Shown: piece after piece, positions 11,982-17,939 of the stretch
Layout of the letters: every line of letters begins with the position of its first letter
Numbering within the stretch: position 1 is the stretch's first letter
Source of the DNA: a virus
IMG/VR virus record: IMGVR_UViG_3300035670_001460
Coordinates: 1-20,526 of that record
Reading direction: 5' to 3' (one strand)
Length of the DNA stretch: 20,526 nucleotides
Notes under the pieces: model-generated
Database searches by the model: none
What the model was told of the DNA's origin: nothing
What the model saw: the letters and a program-made list of their open reading frames with translations, nothing else
Position numbers and translations under genes: made by a program

Positions 11982-12190
11982 GTGCTATTGGATTTTTAGG
12001 TGCTGCACTAGTAGTACTAGGTATTTTAGGCTATGTTGGCACACTAGTTGCTATTTTAGGTGGTATGATGGTAGCAGTGTCTACATATTCGATGTATAAG
12101 TTTCATCAGGACATTTCAGTTTTAGCCTTCTCAATAGGTTATCAAACTGCTATGATGATGGAAGAAGATGAAGAACTAGAGGAAGAATAA
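11978..12190 (+). CDS. Small membrane protein with acidic tail (70 aa)
   Basis: Start TTG at 11978 overlaps the previous TGA, with GGAGG about 7 bases upstream. Residues 3-40 are strongly hydrophobic (IGFLGAALVVLGILGYVG and LVAILGGMMVAVST), long enough for two closely spaced membrane segments. Then a short soluble stretch follows and the last ten residues are acidic (EEDEELEEE). The stop overlaps the ligase ATG (TAATG), so it is co-translated. No family recognised. A membrane protein between SprT and ligase genes is odd and may only reflect operon packing. Confidence 0.7.
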   Translation: MSAIGFLGAALVVLGILGYVGTLVAILGGMMVAVSTYSMYKFHQDISVLAFSIGYQTAMMMEEDEELEEE

Positions 12191-13893
12191 TGGATTATCA
12201 ATCTTTAAAGAAGATTGTACTTTATCACGACAAGCTATACTATGACCTGGGTAAGCCCGTCTTAGAAGATTCAGAGTACGATGGCCTGTTTGATCAGCTA
12301 GTCGAAGTAGAGAAGCTACAGGGCTGGAAAGATCCTGATAGCCCTACTGTGCGTATTACAGCGGCTACTGGCAAAGTAAAGCATCCTCATCGTCTATACT
12401 CTCTTAAAAAGGTTTACGAGCAGTCGGACGTAGATCCGACATTTTCTATTCGGCTACCCAAGCTCGACGGTGTTAATCTTAGCGTTACCTATACAAACGG
12501 CAGTATTAACACTATGCTTACCCGTGGCGACGGTGAGTATGGTGAAAGTGTAGTACATCTTAGCCGTATCATTAAAGGCATTCCAGTAAAAGTGGTAGAC
12601 GACTTCACTTATGTTGGTGAGGTAGTAACGGACAATCATGACGTAGAAAACTTCCGCAACTATGTTGCGGGAGCTCTTGGTCTTAAGAGCGCAAAAGAAG
12701 CTGAAAGCCGTAATCTTCGTTTTATCGTTCATGATGTTCTAGGTTGTGATCTAGACTATCTAGACCGCATGACTCTAGCTCGTAAGAATGGTTTTGACAC
12801 TGTTGACGAGGGCGATTACTCTATGTACCCTCAGGACGGTATCGTATTTCGTAACAAGTCTTATGCAGTAGAGCAAGACCTCGGCTATACTTCTAAGTAT
12901 CCTCGATTTGCTGTTGCTCTAAAGAAGAAAGAACATTTCAGTGCTGTAACTTATTTGAAGGATATTCAGTGGGCTGTAGGTCGTAGCGGCGTAGTAACTC
13001 CTGTTGGTATTGTTGAGCCTGTCATTCTTGACAGTGCTACTGTATCTCGCGTTATTCTTCACAACATTGATTTTGTAGAACAAAACGGTCTTCGTCGTGG
13101 AGACATGGTTTTGATTGAGCGTCGTATCACTCCGCAGTTTGTTAAGGTTGTAGAACACTCTAGTTACGAGCCTTTTACCATTGCAGATGCCAAAGCTGCT
13201 CTTAACATGGACGTTTACCGCAAAGGCCCAAAGCTCTATGTAGACGAAGATAATGGATTTCGCCTAGTAGAGTACTTCGTTAAAACACTAGGCATTAAAG
13301 GTCTTGGTGAGGCTAGTATCAAGAAGCTAGATATCCAGCATCCTAGCGAGTTGTTTGGTCGCACTGATTGGGATGCTCTAGGTAAAAACGGTCAGAAGAT
13401 TCAAGAAGAGATTAATCGTCCAAAAGACTATGCTACAGTTCTAGCTTCACTAGGTATTCCTAATGTTGGTAAAAGTACTGCTCGTTTGATTGTTGACCAT
13501 ATCCCTAAGTTTGAAAATCTTAGAGACATTGCAAGTGTAAATATTAAAGGTATCGGGCCAACTACTGTAGAAAGCATTTTGGCTTGGATTGATGTAAACG
13601 AAGATTGGGTTTTAGAACTTCCTTATGCTCTGGAAGAACAAGCTCAGCAAAACGTTTTACCGTCTGAGGTAAAGAAAATTGCTATCAGCGGTAAGCTAGA
13701 TATGACTAAGAAAGAGCTAGCTAGTCACCTAACTCGTCATGGTTTTGTACTTAGTGATACTGTAACTAAAGACTGCTATGCTCTAATTTCATCCGGCGAA
13801 GAGTCTACCAAGACAAAACAAGCCGAAAAATATGGTATCCCAGTTTACAACTACTGGAATAACCGCGCCTCAATCCTAAAGGGACTAATTTAA
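12190..13893 (+). CDS. ligA: NAD-dependent DNA ligase (LigA-like), lacking zinc finger
   Basis: A 567-residue ligase, about 100 shorter than usual LigA. Domains in order: Ia (EYDGLFDQLVEVEKL, DSPTVR, about 1-75), adenylation with nucleophile K91 in KLDG, TRGDG, YVGEV, DGIVFR and RFAVALK, the OB fold (WAVGRSGVVTPV, VSRVILHN), helix-hairpin-helix repeats (IKGLGEASI, LGIPNVGKSTA, IKGIGPTT) and a C-terminal BRCT (KIAISGKLDMTKKELASHL). The Cys4 zinc finger between OB and HhH is absent: no CxxC appears there. The Glu two residues before the nucleophile (ELK in E. coli) is Leu here, and motif IV Lys is Arg. It seals nicks in replication/repair. Arg codons are largely CGT. Confidence 0.95.
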   Translation: MDYQSLKKIVLYHDKLYYDLGKPVLEDSEYDGLFDQLVEVEKLQGWKDPDSPTVRITAATGKVKHPHRLYSLKKVYEQSDVDPTFSIRLPKLDGVNLSVTYTNGSINTMLTRGDGEYGESVVHLSRIIKGIPVKVVDDFTYVGEVVTDNHDVENFRNYVAGALGLKSAKEAESRNLRFIVHDVLGCDLDYLDRMTLARKNGFDTVDEGDYSMYPQDGIVFRNKSYAVEQDLGYTSKYPRFAVALKKKEHFSAVTYLKDIQWAVGRSGVVTPVGIVEPVILDSATVSRVILHNIDFVEQNGLRRGDMVLIERRITPQFVKVVEHSSYEPFTIADAKAALNMDVYRKGPKLYVDEDNGFRLVEYFVKTLGIKGLGEASIKKLDIQHPSELFGRTDWDALGKNGQKIQEEINRPKDYATVLASLGIPNVGKSTARLIVDHIPKFENLRDIASVNIKGIGPTTVESILAWIDVNEDWVLELPYALEEQAQQNVLPSEVKKIAISGKLDMTKKELASHLTRHGFVLSDTVTKDCYALISSGEESTKTKQAEKYGIPVYNYWNNRASILKGLI

Positions 13894-14160
13894 TTGAATA
13901 CTGATAATGTTGTCTATTTCAGCGCATTTGCTCGTGCTAAGCCTGAGCAAAATGTAGTCCATGAACTGCTTACTTCTGTGGTGAATGACTATAACGATAA
14001 ACTAACTACATATAACATTAATGTAGAAGATCCTACTATTGCTTTTGATATAGCCACAATTCAGTATCTGTTGCGAGGCATGGCTCATCGCAGCCAAGGA
14101 GAGGAGCATCCTAGTCAGATTATTCTTAACACGCTTCGAGGAAATATGCTAGGATTCTAA
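13894..14160 (+). CDS. Hypothetical protein (88 aa)
   Basis: Start TTG immediately after the ligase stop; AAAGGGA 7-13 bases upstream may serve as ribosome-binding site. Residues 1-18 include NVVYFSAFARAKPEQN, followed by ELLTSVVNDYNDKLTTYNI and a helical C-terminus (IQYLLRGMAHRSQGEEHP). The arrangement resembles short conserved proteins of T4-like cyanophages that start with a VVYF strand, but I cannot name a family. It is not a membrane or secreted protein. Likely in the ligase operon. Confidence 0.7.
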   Translation: MNTDNVVYFSAFARAKPEQNVVHELLTSVVNDYNDKLTTYNINVEDPTIAFDIATIQYLLRGMAHRSQGEEHPSQIILNTLRGNMLGF

Positions 14161-14176
14161 CTCTCCCCAAGGAGAG
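14161..14176 (+). other. Hairpin containing ribosome-binding site
   Basis: CTCTCC (14161-14166), loop CCAA, GGAGAG (14171-14176). The right arm is the Shine-Dalgarno of the following small gene (ATG 14182). If stable in the mRNA it would hide the site; opening it would need a passing ribosome or a trans factor. Confidence 0.55.
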
Positions 14177-14181
14177 TACTA

Positions 14182-14358
14182 ATGAACTCATTAGATCTAC
14201 TATATAATGCTACTGCTATTCAAGCTAAGAATAAAGGTATAGTAAATTTCAAAGGAGACCGGGACAAATGGAAACAAAAAAAGAGAAATATACGCAGAGT
14301 AGATCGGATGACCCTAAAGAATGCAAGTAAAAGTTGCCTGTCACATATCTCAGGTTGA
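14182..14358 (+). CDS. Small basic protein (58 aa)
   Basis: ATG with GGAGAG five bases upstream, in the hairpin described above. The protein begins MNSLDLLYNATAIQAKNKG and continues with FKGDRDKWKQKKRNIRRVD, making a strongly basic helix, and ends SCLSHISG. It overlaps the next gene by 38 bases. The excellent ribosome-binding site and spacing support a real gene that is just under common length cutoffs. No family recognised. Confidence 0.55.
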   Translation: MNSLDLLYNATAIQAKNKGIVNFKGDRDKWKQKKRNIRRVDRMTLKNASKSCLSHISG

Positions 14359-14569
14359 AGCTTACATAGAGCACTATGAAGCCTCAGGATTTCAGTTACT
14401 AGGTAAAATGGTTACAGGTGAGGAAGCTACTCTCACCTTTCAAGGATATAGCACGGCTCATGCAGCCGAAGCTTCATACTGGGATTCCAGTGCACAAGCG
14501 TTTATTCAGTTTCAAGATGGAACTACTAGCCCTCTGTACGTAAGACGTTCGCGTTGGATGGAGGACTAG
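14321..14569 (+). CDS. Hypothetical protein (82 aa)
   Basis: ATG overlaps the small basic gene by 38 bases. Ribosome-binding site is weak (AAAG). The protein has strands and helices (VKVACHISQVEAYIEHYEASGF, in part; MVTGEEATLTFQGYSTAHAAE) and ends with YVRRSRWMED. It has one cysteine and no metal site. The sequence composition is ordinary and protein-like. No family recognised. Confidence 0.65.
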   Translation: MQVKVACHISQVEAYIEHYEASGFQLLGKMVTGEEATLTFQGYSTAHAAEASYWDSSAQAFIQFQDGTTSPLYVRRSRWMED

Positions 14570-14618
14570 TCCATTTTTAAATAAATTTTTTGTTGCATCT
14601 GGCTCTCGAATCACGTAA

Positions 14619-14630
14619 TGTATATATACA
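14619..14630. repeat. 12-bp palindrome upstream of putative DNA-binding gene
   Basis: TGTATATATACA is a perfect palindrome 25 bases before the GTG start of the next gene. It may be an operator, perhaps autoregulatory, or part of an AT-rich promoter; no convincing -35/-10 pair with 17-base spacing was found here. Confidence 0.35.
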
Positions 14631-14655
14631 CAAAACCTTATGGAGTTTTAAAACA

Positions 14656-14976
14656 GTGTCAGAAACTCAACAAAATTACACCGCAGAACAAACCGCACAA
14701 CTACTATCTCTATATGAACAGCTAGGTACTGAAGGCATTGATGAAATTGCTGAGCAACTAAACAAGCCTGTAAGGTCTATCCGCTCTAAACTTGTTAAGG
14801 AAGGCGTATACGTGCCTGCACCTAAGCAAGATAACAAAAAGAACGGACCTAGTAAGAAAGAGCTTCTAAATACGCTAGAGAGCCTTGTAGGATTTGACAC
14901 TACAGGCTTTAGCGGTTCTACCAAACAGGTACTTGCTGACCTGATTGTATATCTAGACAAAAATCACACTAAGTAA
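14656..14976 (+). CDS. Putative DNA-binding protein with N-terminal helix-turn-helix (106 aa)
   Basis: Start chosen as GTG 14656 with GGAG about 10 bases upstream; a longer frame from TTG 14590 lies over the palindrome and lacks a ribosome-binding site. Residues 7-45 (YTAEQTAQLLSLYEQLG, then IDEIAEQLNKPVRSIRSKL) fit a Myb/SANT-like or MarR-like three-helix unit, with the recognition helix at PVRSIRSKLVKEGVY. Similar proteins are frequent in T4-like phages of marine hosts. The middle is a Lys/Asn/Pro linker. The C-terminus is helical (LADLIVYLDKN). Function: probable transcription or DNA-binding factor, target unknown. Confidence 0.6.
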   Translation: MSETQQNYTAEQTAQLLSLYEQLGTEGIDEIAEQLNKPVRSIRSKLVKEGVYVPAPKQDNKKNGPSKKELLNTLESLVGFDTTGFSGSTKQVLADLIVYLDKNHTK

Positions 14977-14989
14977 TTAGCGTGACAGG

Positions 14990-15300
14990 TAAGGCTCTTA
15001 ATAAGAAGAAATCATATTTGTCTGCTATGTCAGAAGAATGAGATGAGCCATAAAGAAGAGCGGTGGCGGGGCTGCTTCTTTACCAATAAATCCTCTTCAA
15101 AAGACTATTGTCTGAAGTCGGGGAGCCTGTTGTGAGTGGTACAGGCTAACAAAAAAACTCTCTGAGGGCTTGTGAATTTAACCTCAGCACACAACCAAAT
15201 TCACCGATACGAAGTCAATCGCATATAAGTCCTAGTGTGCATTAGGCATGGCTTCACTTAAGGCGTGTGGTTATTGCTAATCACACGCCTTAAATTTTCT
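14990..15300 (+). ncRNA. Candidate structured non-coding RNA with possible pseudoknot
   Basis: The 380-base gap between genes at 14976 and 15357 has no good ORF but many pairings. GGCTC/GAGCC (14993-14997/15045-15049); an 8-bp stem TAAAGAAG/CTTCTTTA (15051-15058/15075-15082); CTTCA/TGAAG with GAC/GTC (15095-15117); AGCCTGT/ACAGGCT (15124-15130/15141-15147); an H-type pair CTGAGG/CCTCAG (15162-15167/15182-15187) interleaved with GTGAATTT/AAATTCAC (15172-15179/15197-15204); CCTAGT/ATTAGG (15231-15246); and a terminator. No promoter was found directly upstream, so it may be the 3' part of the 14656 transcript. It shows no tmRNA or RNase P hallmarks that I recognise. Pairing is from sequence only. 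Confidence 0.45.
15258..15299 (+). terminator. Rho-independent terminator, 12-bp stem
   Basis: TTAAGGCGTGTG (15258-15269), a 12-base loop, CACACGCCTTAA (15282-15293), then TTTTCT. The T-run is modest but the stem is perfect. It separates the structured region from the promoter at 15302. Confidence 0.75.
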
Positions 15301-15301
15301 C

Positions 15302-15330
15302 TTGCACTCAGGTTATTTTCAGCGTATATT
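15302..15330 (+). promoter_or_regulatory. Sigma70-like promoter for SWIM-protein gene
   Basis: TTGCAC (15302-15307), 17-base spacer, TATATT (15325-15330). Start expected near 15337. The spacer holds the left arm of an inverted repeat that pairs with the ribosome-binding site. Confidence 0.75.
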
Positions 15331-15356
15331 ATTTATATAGAAACGAGGAGATAACC
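15311..15356. repeat. Inverted repeat pairing promoter spacer with Shine-Dalgarno
   Basis: GGTTAT (15311-15316) complements ATAACC (15351-15356). In RNA the helix extends to ten pairs, GGTTATTTTC (15311-15320) with GGAGATAACC (15347-15356), using two G-U pairs. The right arm contains the GGAG Shine-Dalgarno and ends exactly at the ATG. RNA starting at the promoter lacks the left arm. Confidence 0.65.
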
Positions 15357-15599
15357 ATGTATACCGTTAAGAAAAAGTTTCCAGATGTGTACGAAGTGGC
15401 TAACTTCGGAGACCGTAAAGACCCAGATGCAGTTTATACTGTTCGTAAGGCTAAGTGCAGCTGTCCTGCTGCTTGGGGTAAGCGTTCTTGTAAACACGTA
15501 AGCATTGTAAACCGATTCAAAACGCTCAAAGAAGGTGCCTGGTGGTTTGAGATTGTAGACAATGAAGTTTTCTCCCACCGTATCCAAGCGTTCGAATGA
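15357..15599 (+). CDS. SWIM-type zinc-finger protein (80 aa)
   Basis: An 80-residue protein with CSCPAAWGKRSCKHVSIVNRF: the SWIM pattern CxC...CxH (C34, C36, C46, H48), a zinc-binding module that in larger proteins binds DNA or proteins. Before it, TVKKKFPDVYEVANFGDRK and VYTVRKAK form the usual N-terminal strands of the module; after it lie Trp-rich residues GAWWFEIVDNE. It has a GAGGAG ribosome-binding site and its own promoter. Free-standing SWIM proteins of this size occur in phages; role not known. Confidence 0.75.
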   Translation: MYTVKKKFPDVYEVANFGDRKDPDAVYTVRKAKCSCPAAWGKRSCKHVSIVNRFKTLKEGAWWFEIVDNEVFSHRIQAFE

Positions 15600-15608
15600 A
15601 ATTCGATA

Positions 15609-15637
15609 TTGCCTGTAGGTTAAAAATAACATATAGT
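15609..15637 (+). promoter_or_regulatory. Sigma70-like promoter for first tRNA pair
   Basis: TTGCCT (15609-15614), 17-base spacer, TATAGT (15632-15637). Start near 15644 would be six bases before the first tRNA. Confidence 0.65.
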
Positions 15638-15649
15638 TGATATAACAGA

Positions 15650-15726
<77 letters not shown>

Positions 15727-15732
15727 ATATAT

Positions 15733-15809
15733 GCTTTCATAGCTCAACTGGATAGAGCGGCTTCGTCCTAAGGAGAAGGTTACAGGTTCGAGTCCTGTTG
15801 AGAGCACCA
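15733..15809 (+). tRNA. tRNA-Arg (anticodon CCU)
   Basis: Acceptor GCTTTCA pairs with TGAGAGC (one G-U); D-arm GCTC/GAGC; anticodon loop GTCCTAA gives CCU, reading AGG. The anticodon stem is weak (one G-A end mismatch, one G-U). T-stem ACAGG/CCTGT; CCA encoded. It follows the Arg-UCU gene by six bases and is probably co-transcribed. Confidence 0.88.
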
Positions 15810-15821
15810 CTCAGGGTAATC

Positions 15822-16001
15822 ATGACAGAAGAAAAAGAAAAAAAGAAGTGGCCCAAAGAATACTACGGAACTCGCTATGATTGTTCCTTAGAACATCTTA
15901 AACATGCTACTCCGAGCAAAGCTCGTAGAGCAGGCATTTTAGGGTGGAGAAGTTGGGATAGCAAAGCCAACGTACTAGACACAGTGAAACCTCAGGCTTA
16001 G
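15822..16001 (+). CDS. Small Lys-rich protein (59 aa)
   Basis: ATG twelve bases after the tRNA, with AGGG about 6 bases upstream. The frame could extend into the tRNA (15798) but the ATG at 15822 is far more credible. The N-terminus is very Lys/Glu-rich (TEEKEKKKWPKEYYG), followed by DCSLEHLKHATPSKARRAG and GWRSWDSKA. Highly basic. No recognised family. Found between tRNA genes, where phages often carry small accessory genes. Confidence 0.65.
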   Translation: MTEEKEKKKWPKEYYGTRYDCSLEHLKHATPSKARRAGILGWRSWDSKANVLDTVKPQA

Positions 16002-16067
16002 TACGAGGCTAGATAGCTAGTAGACCTGCCCTGAGGGTGTAGAGGGGCAATCAAATAAAAATAGTTG
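16002..16067 (+). other. Spacer with short hairpin before promoter
   Basis: GCCCT (16028-16032) can pair imperfectly with AGGGGC (16042-16047, one bulged G). It has no ORF or other recognisable signal. It may end or process the upstream tRNA transcript. Confidence 0.3.
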
Positions 16068-16096
16068 TTGACACTAGGTTAGCAGCGTGTTATATT
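16068..16096 (+). promoter_or_regulatory. Strong sigma70 promoter for second tRNA unit
   Basis: TTGACA (16068-16073), 17-base spacer, TATATT (16091-16096). Start expected near 16103, nine bases before the tRNA with anticodon CAU. Confidence 0.85.
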
Positions 16097-16111
16097 ACTT
16101 GTAACGAATAC

Positions 16112-16188
16112 GCCTCTATAGCTCAATTGGTTAGAGCGTCGGACTCATAATCCGCAGGTTGTAGATTCGAGTTCTACTGGAGGCACCA
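16112..16188 (+). tRNA. tRNA with CAU anticodon (elongator Met or Ile2)
   Basis: Acceptor GCCTCTA pairs with TGGAGGC; anticodon loop CTCATAA gives CAU; T-loop TTCGAGT; CCA encoded. G1-C72 is paired, so it is not an initiator (which has a mismatch). Without modification data, Met elongator and lysidine-type Ile (AUA) cannot be separated. Confidence 0.92.
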
Positions 16189-16195
16189 AATTATT

Positions 16196-16831
16196 ATGCA
16201 CTTAATAGATTTTCTTAGTGTACACTGCCGTGATTTGCCTCTTGCAAAAGAAGGTATAACTTTAGATTCTTTAGTACAGGCGCTACTTACTAGCGGTGAG
16301 GTAAGTTCTAATCTATCTATATCTAATTCTAAATGGGTTAGAATTACTAAACAATGGTTTCCAGACAAACCTCCTCGTCAAAGAATACTGACTTATCTTC
16401 TACTGAAGAATAATGTCTATTATTGTAATAAGTGTAATTTAATCTTACCTTTAGATAGTTTCAATATTAAAAATACATGTACAAAAGGTATTGCTAATTA
16501 TTGTAAGGATTGTCATAATAAAACTCAACAATCTTATTACTATAATAACTCTGAAGCTCAAGTATCCAGAGTTAGAAAAAGAGATAGAAGTTTAGACAGG
16601 TCTTTATCTTCAGAAGAAATATATTTTATATTTTGTAGAGATAAGCACAAATGTGTATTTTGTGGGTACACTAATCAAGACTACAATATTGACTATGGGG
16701 AAAATCTCAGTTTAGACCACATAATACCAGTATCTAAGGGCGGCCTCACTACAGTAGATAATATACAACTGTTATGTAGGTCTTGTAACTCTAAGAAGTC
16801 TAACAGAATCATAACGGATACTATTATATGA
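16196..16831 (+). CDS. HNH endonuclease, free-standing homing-type
   Basis: A 211-residue protein. The C-terminus has the HNH block: CVFCGY (C153, C156), then LSLDHIIPVSKGG (D174, H175), DNIQLLCRSCNSKKSN (N189, C194, C197, N198), with four Cys holding structural zinc. Upstream is a second zinc ribbon, CNKC (C77, C80) and YCKDC (C103, C106), and a Ser-rich N-terminal region with LDSLVQALLTSGEVSS. Composition is AT-rich with AGA codons. The gene starts eight bases after a tRNA and its stop overlaps the next start (ATGA), suggesting recent insertion into a tRNA cluster. The target site is unknown. Confidence 0.88.
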   Translation: MHLIDFLSVHCRDLPLAKEGITLDSLVQALLTSGEVSSNLSISNSKWVRITKQWFPDKPPRQRILTYLLLKNNVYYCNKCNLILPLDSFNIKNTCTKGIANYCKDCHNKTQQSYYYNNSEAQVSRVRKRDRSLDRSLSSEEIYFIFCRDKHKCVFCGYTNQDYNIDYGENLSLDHIIPVSKGGLTTVDNIQLLCRSCNSKKSNRIITDTII

Positions 16832-16851
16832 GACAGCAAGGAAAAAATGTA

Positions 16852-17214
16852 ATGCACAGCGTCAAAATTGATAAAGTAAAACTTTTGGCTATTGTAAAAG
16901 AAAATAAAGCCAAACACATTTCAGAGTATAATGAGGCTGTAGACGATTACAAAGCACTAGCTGTTAAAATTGCCAAACACAATCTGGAACTTGCCAACAC
17001 TGGAGATCTAGATAAGATTAAAGATATGAAGAGCGTTCCTACAGCTCCTACTAGTTACGAAGCCGATTATACTCGTGCTGCCCGTATGCTAGAGTTGAGC
17101 GTAGATGATGTGATTGAACTTGAAGATGTTGTCTTCAATCAACTTGTGCTAGATGAATGGGCTTGGAAACGCTCGTTTACTACTAGCAGCATGTTGTACA
17201 AGTCTAGTTTTTAA
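16852..17214 (+). CDS. Conserved phage protein of unknown function (120 aa)
   Basis: The longer frame begins at ATG 16828, overlapping the HNH stop; ATG 16852 with AAGGAAAA upstream gives 120 residues and is preferred. The protein has KVKLLAIVKENKAKHISEYNE, then YEADYTRAARMLELSVDDVIEL and LVLDEWAWKRSFTTSS. I recall the last block (E-W-x-W-K-R-x-F-T) from many marine-phage proteins of this length, uncharacterised. Acidic and helical, with no metal site. The HNH insertion lies between it and the tRNA upstream, so it was probably next to that tRNA before. Confidence 0.75.
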   Translation: MHSVKIDKVKLLAIVKENKAKHISEYNEAVDDYKALAVKIAKHNLELANTGDLDKIKDMKSVPTAPTSYEADYTRAARMLELSVDDVIELEDVVFNQLVLDEWAWKRSFTTSSMLYKSSF

Positions 17215-17217
17215 ATT

Positions 17218-17286
17218 AGGAAGAAAAGCGCACTGACCTGAGCCTATAGTCTGTACTGGCTACGAAGGTTATTTCCCTCTCTTCCT
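17218..17286 (+). other. Structured spacer, tRNA-like closing stem
   Basis: AGGAAGA (17218-17224) pairs with TCTTCCT (17280-17286), enclosing 55 bases. Inside, AGCC...GGCT (17241-17244/17258-17261) encloses AGT/ACT. Size recalls a tRNA, but there is no clear T-loop, anticodon stem or CCA. It may be a decayed tRNA or a processing hairpin. TGCGAG/CTCGCA (17293-17312) follows. Confidence 0.35.
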
Positions 17287-17322
17287 CGGCTTGCGAGAAT
17301 CAGACCCTCGCAGTACGAATAT

Positions 17323-17399
17323 CCGAGTGTAGCGCAGTTTGGTAGCGCAACTGGTTTGGGACCAGTGGGTCGGGAGTTCAAATCTCTCCACTCGGACCA
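17323..17399 (+). tRNA. tRNA-Pro (anticodon UGG)
   Basis: Acceptor CCGAGTG pairs with CACTCGG; D-arm GCGC/GCGC; anticodon stem ACTGG/CCAGT with loop TTTGGGA gives UGG, reading CCA. T-stem GGGAG/CTCTC (one A-C or G-U irregularity); CCA encoded. Confidence 0.92.
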
Positions 17400-17624
17400 A
17401 TATACACCGCCTGCGGGTAATAGCTAGCGCTTTTGTCTAGCCGGGGTATTTTACCGTGTGCATAGCGGTAAATAGAGTGTAGCTTTTGAAGCACTATAGC
17501 TGCTCTTGACTGTGAATTAACACATGATTAGTAAGTGTTGCAACGGGTATGCTGTCCGTCGGTATACACAGAGATAGTGCTGGCTGCGTAGCGGCTAGTA
17601 TAGGGCGGACCAAATAAACATATT
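17400..17624 (+). other. 225-base inter-tRNA spacer with hairpins, no clear gene
   Basis: No ORF of good quality and no promoter pair. Hairpins: GCTAG/CTAGC (17423-17441), TTTACCG/CGGTAAA (17450-17472), imperfect AGTG/CACT (17477-17495), ACGG/CCGT (17543-17559). The 3' end reads GGCGGACCAAAT, tRNA-3'-end-like, but no matching tRNA could be folded. It may hold a small RNA or a decayed tRNA. Confidence 0.3.
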
Positions 17625-17708
17625 GCCCCCTTGGTGAAATTGGTAGCCGCGCGAGACTTAAAATTTCGTTCCTACGGAGTGCCGGTTCGAGTCCGGCAGG
17701 GGGTACCA
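17625..17708 (+). tRNA. tRNA-Leu (anticodon UAA)
   Basis: Acceptor GCCCCCT pairs with AGGGGGT (G-U at end); anticodon stem CGAGA/TTTCG with loop CTTAAAA gives UAA, reading UUA. The long variable arm (TTCC...GGA) is typical of class II Leu. T-stem GCCGG/CCGGC; CCA encoded. Confidence 0.93.
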
Positions 17709-17724
17709 ACTTTAAGGTAATCTA

Positions 17725-17931
17725 ATGTCCACCACAGATAAGACTAAATATGTAAGCGGAGGCACTGGTTTTTTAGGGCTACTAACTCTACTTTTCATAC
17801 ATCATAAACTAATAGGTACTATTACTTGGAGTTGGTGGTGGGTGTTATCCCCTATCTGGATTCCAGTAGCTATAGTTTTAGCAGTATTCATAATCGCAGC
17901 CGCTATCGGCGTTTCTCTAACTAAACGATAA
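17725..17931 (+). CDS. Small two-helix membrane protein (68 aa)
   Basis: ATG after a weak AAGG. After nine polar residues, GGTGFLGLLTLLFIHHKL and WSWWWVLSPIWIPVAIVLAV form two membrane segments, with a short Lys/Arg end. I recall this Trp-rich WSWWWVLSPIWI motif in conserved small phage membrane proteins, some loosely annotated as Fragile-X-F-associated; that label has no functional support. It is followed nine bases later by another tiny membrane gene. Confidence 0.75.
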   Translation: MSTTDKTKYVSGGTGFLGLLTLLFIHHKLIGTITWSWWWVLSPIWIPVAIVLAVFIIAAAIGVSLTKR

Positions 17932-17939
17932 GGATAATC

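Noticed and set aside
14990-15300. tmRNA or group I intron as explanation of the structured gap
   Set aside because: No tRNA-like ends, tag frame or conserved intron core (P7/GTP site) was found; AAGACTAT at 15100-15107 is only a weak resemblance.
15329-15336. T4-late-promoter-like TATAAATA on the minus strand
   Set aside because: No minus-strand gene lies downstream; the same bases belong to the AT-rich promoter of the SWIM gene.
17543-17614. Possible tRNA ending in GGCGGACCA
   Set aside because: A 7-bp acceptor can be drawn (GTCCGTC/GGCGGAC), but spacing is too short and there is no T-loop or anticodon arm.
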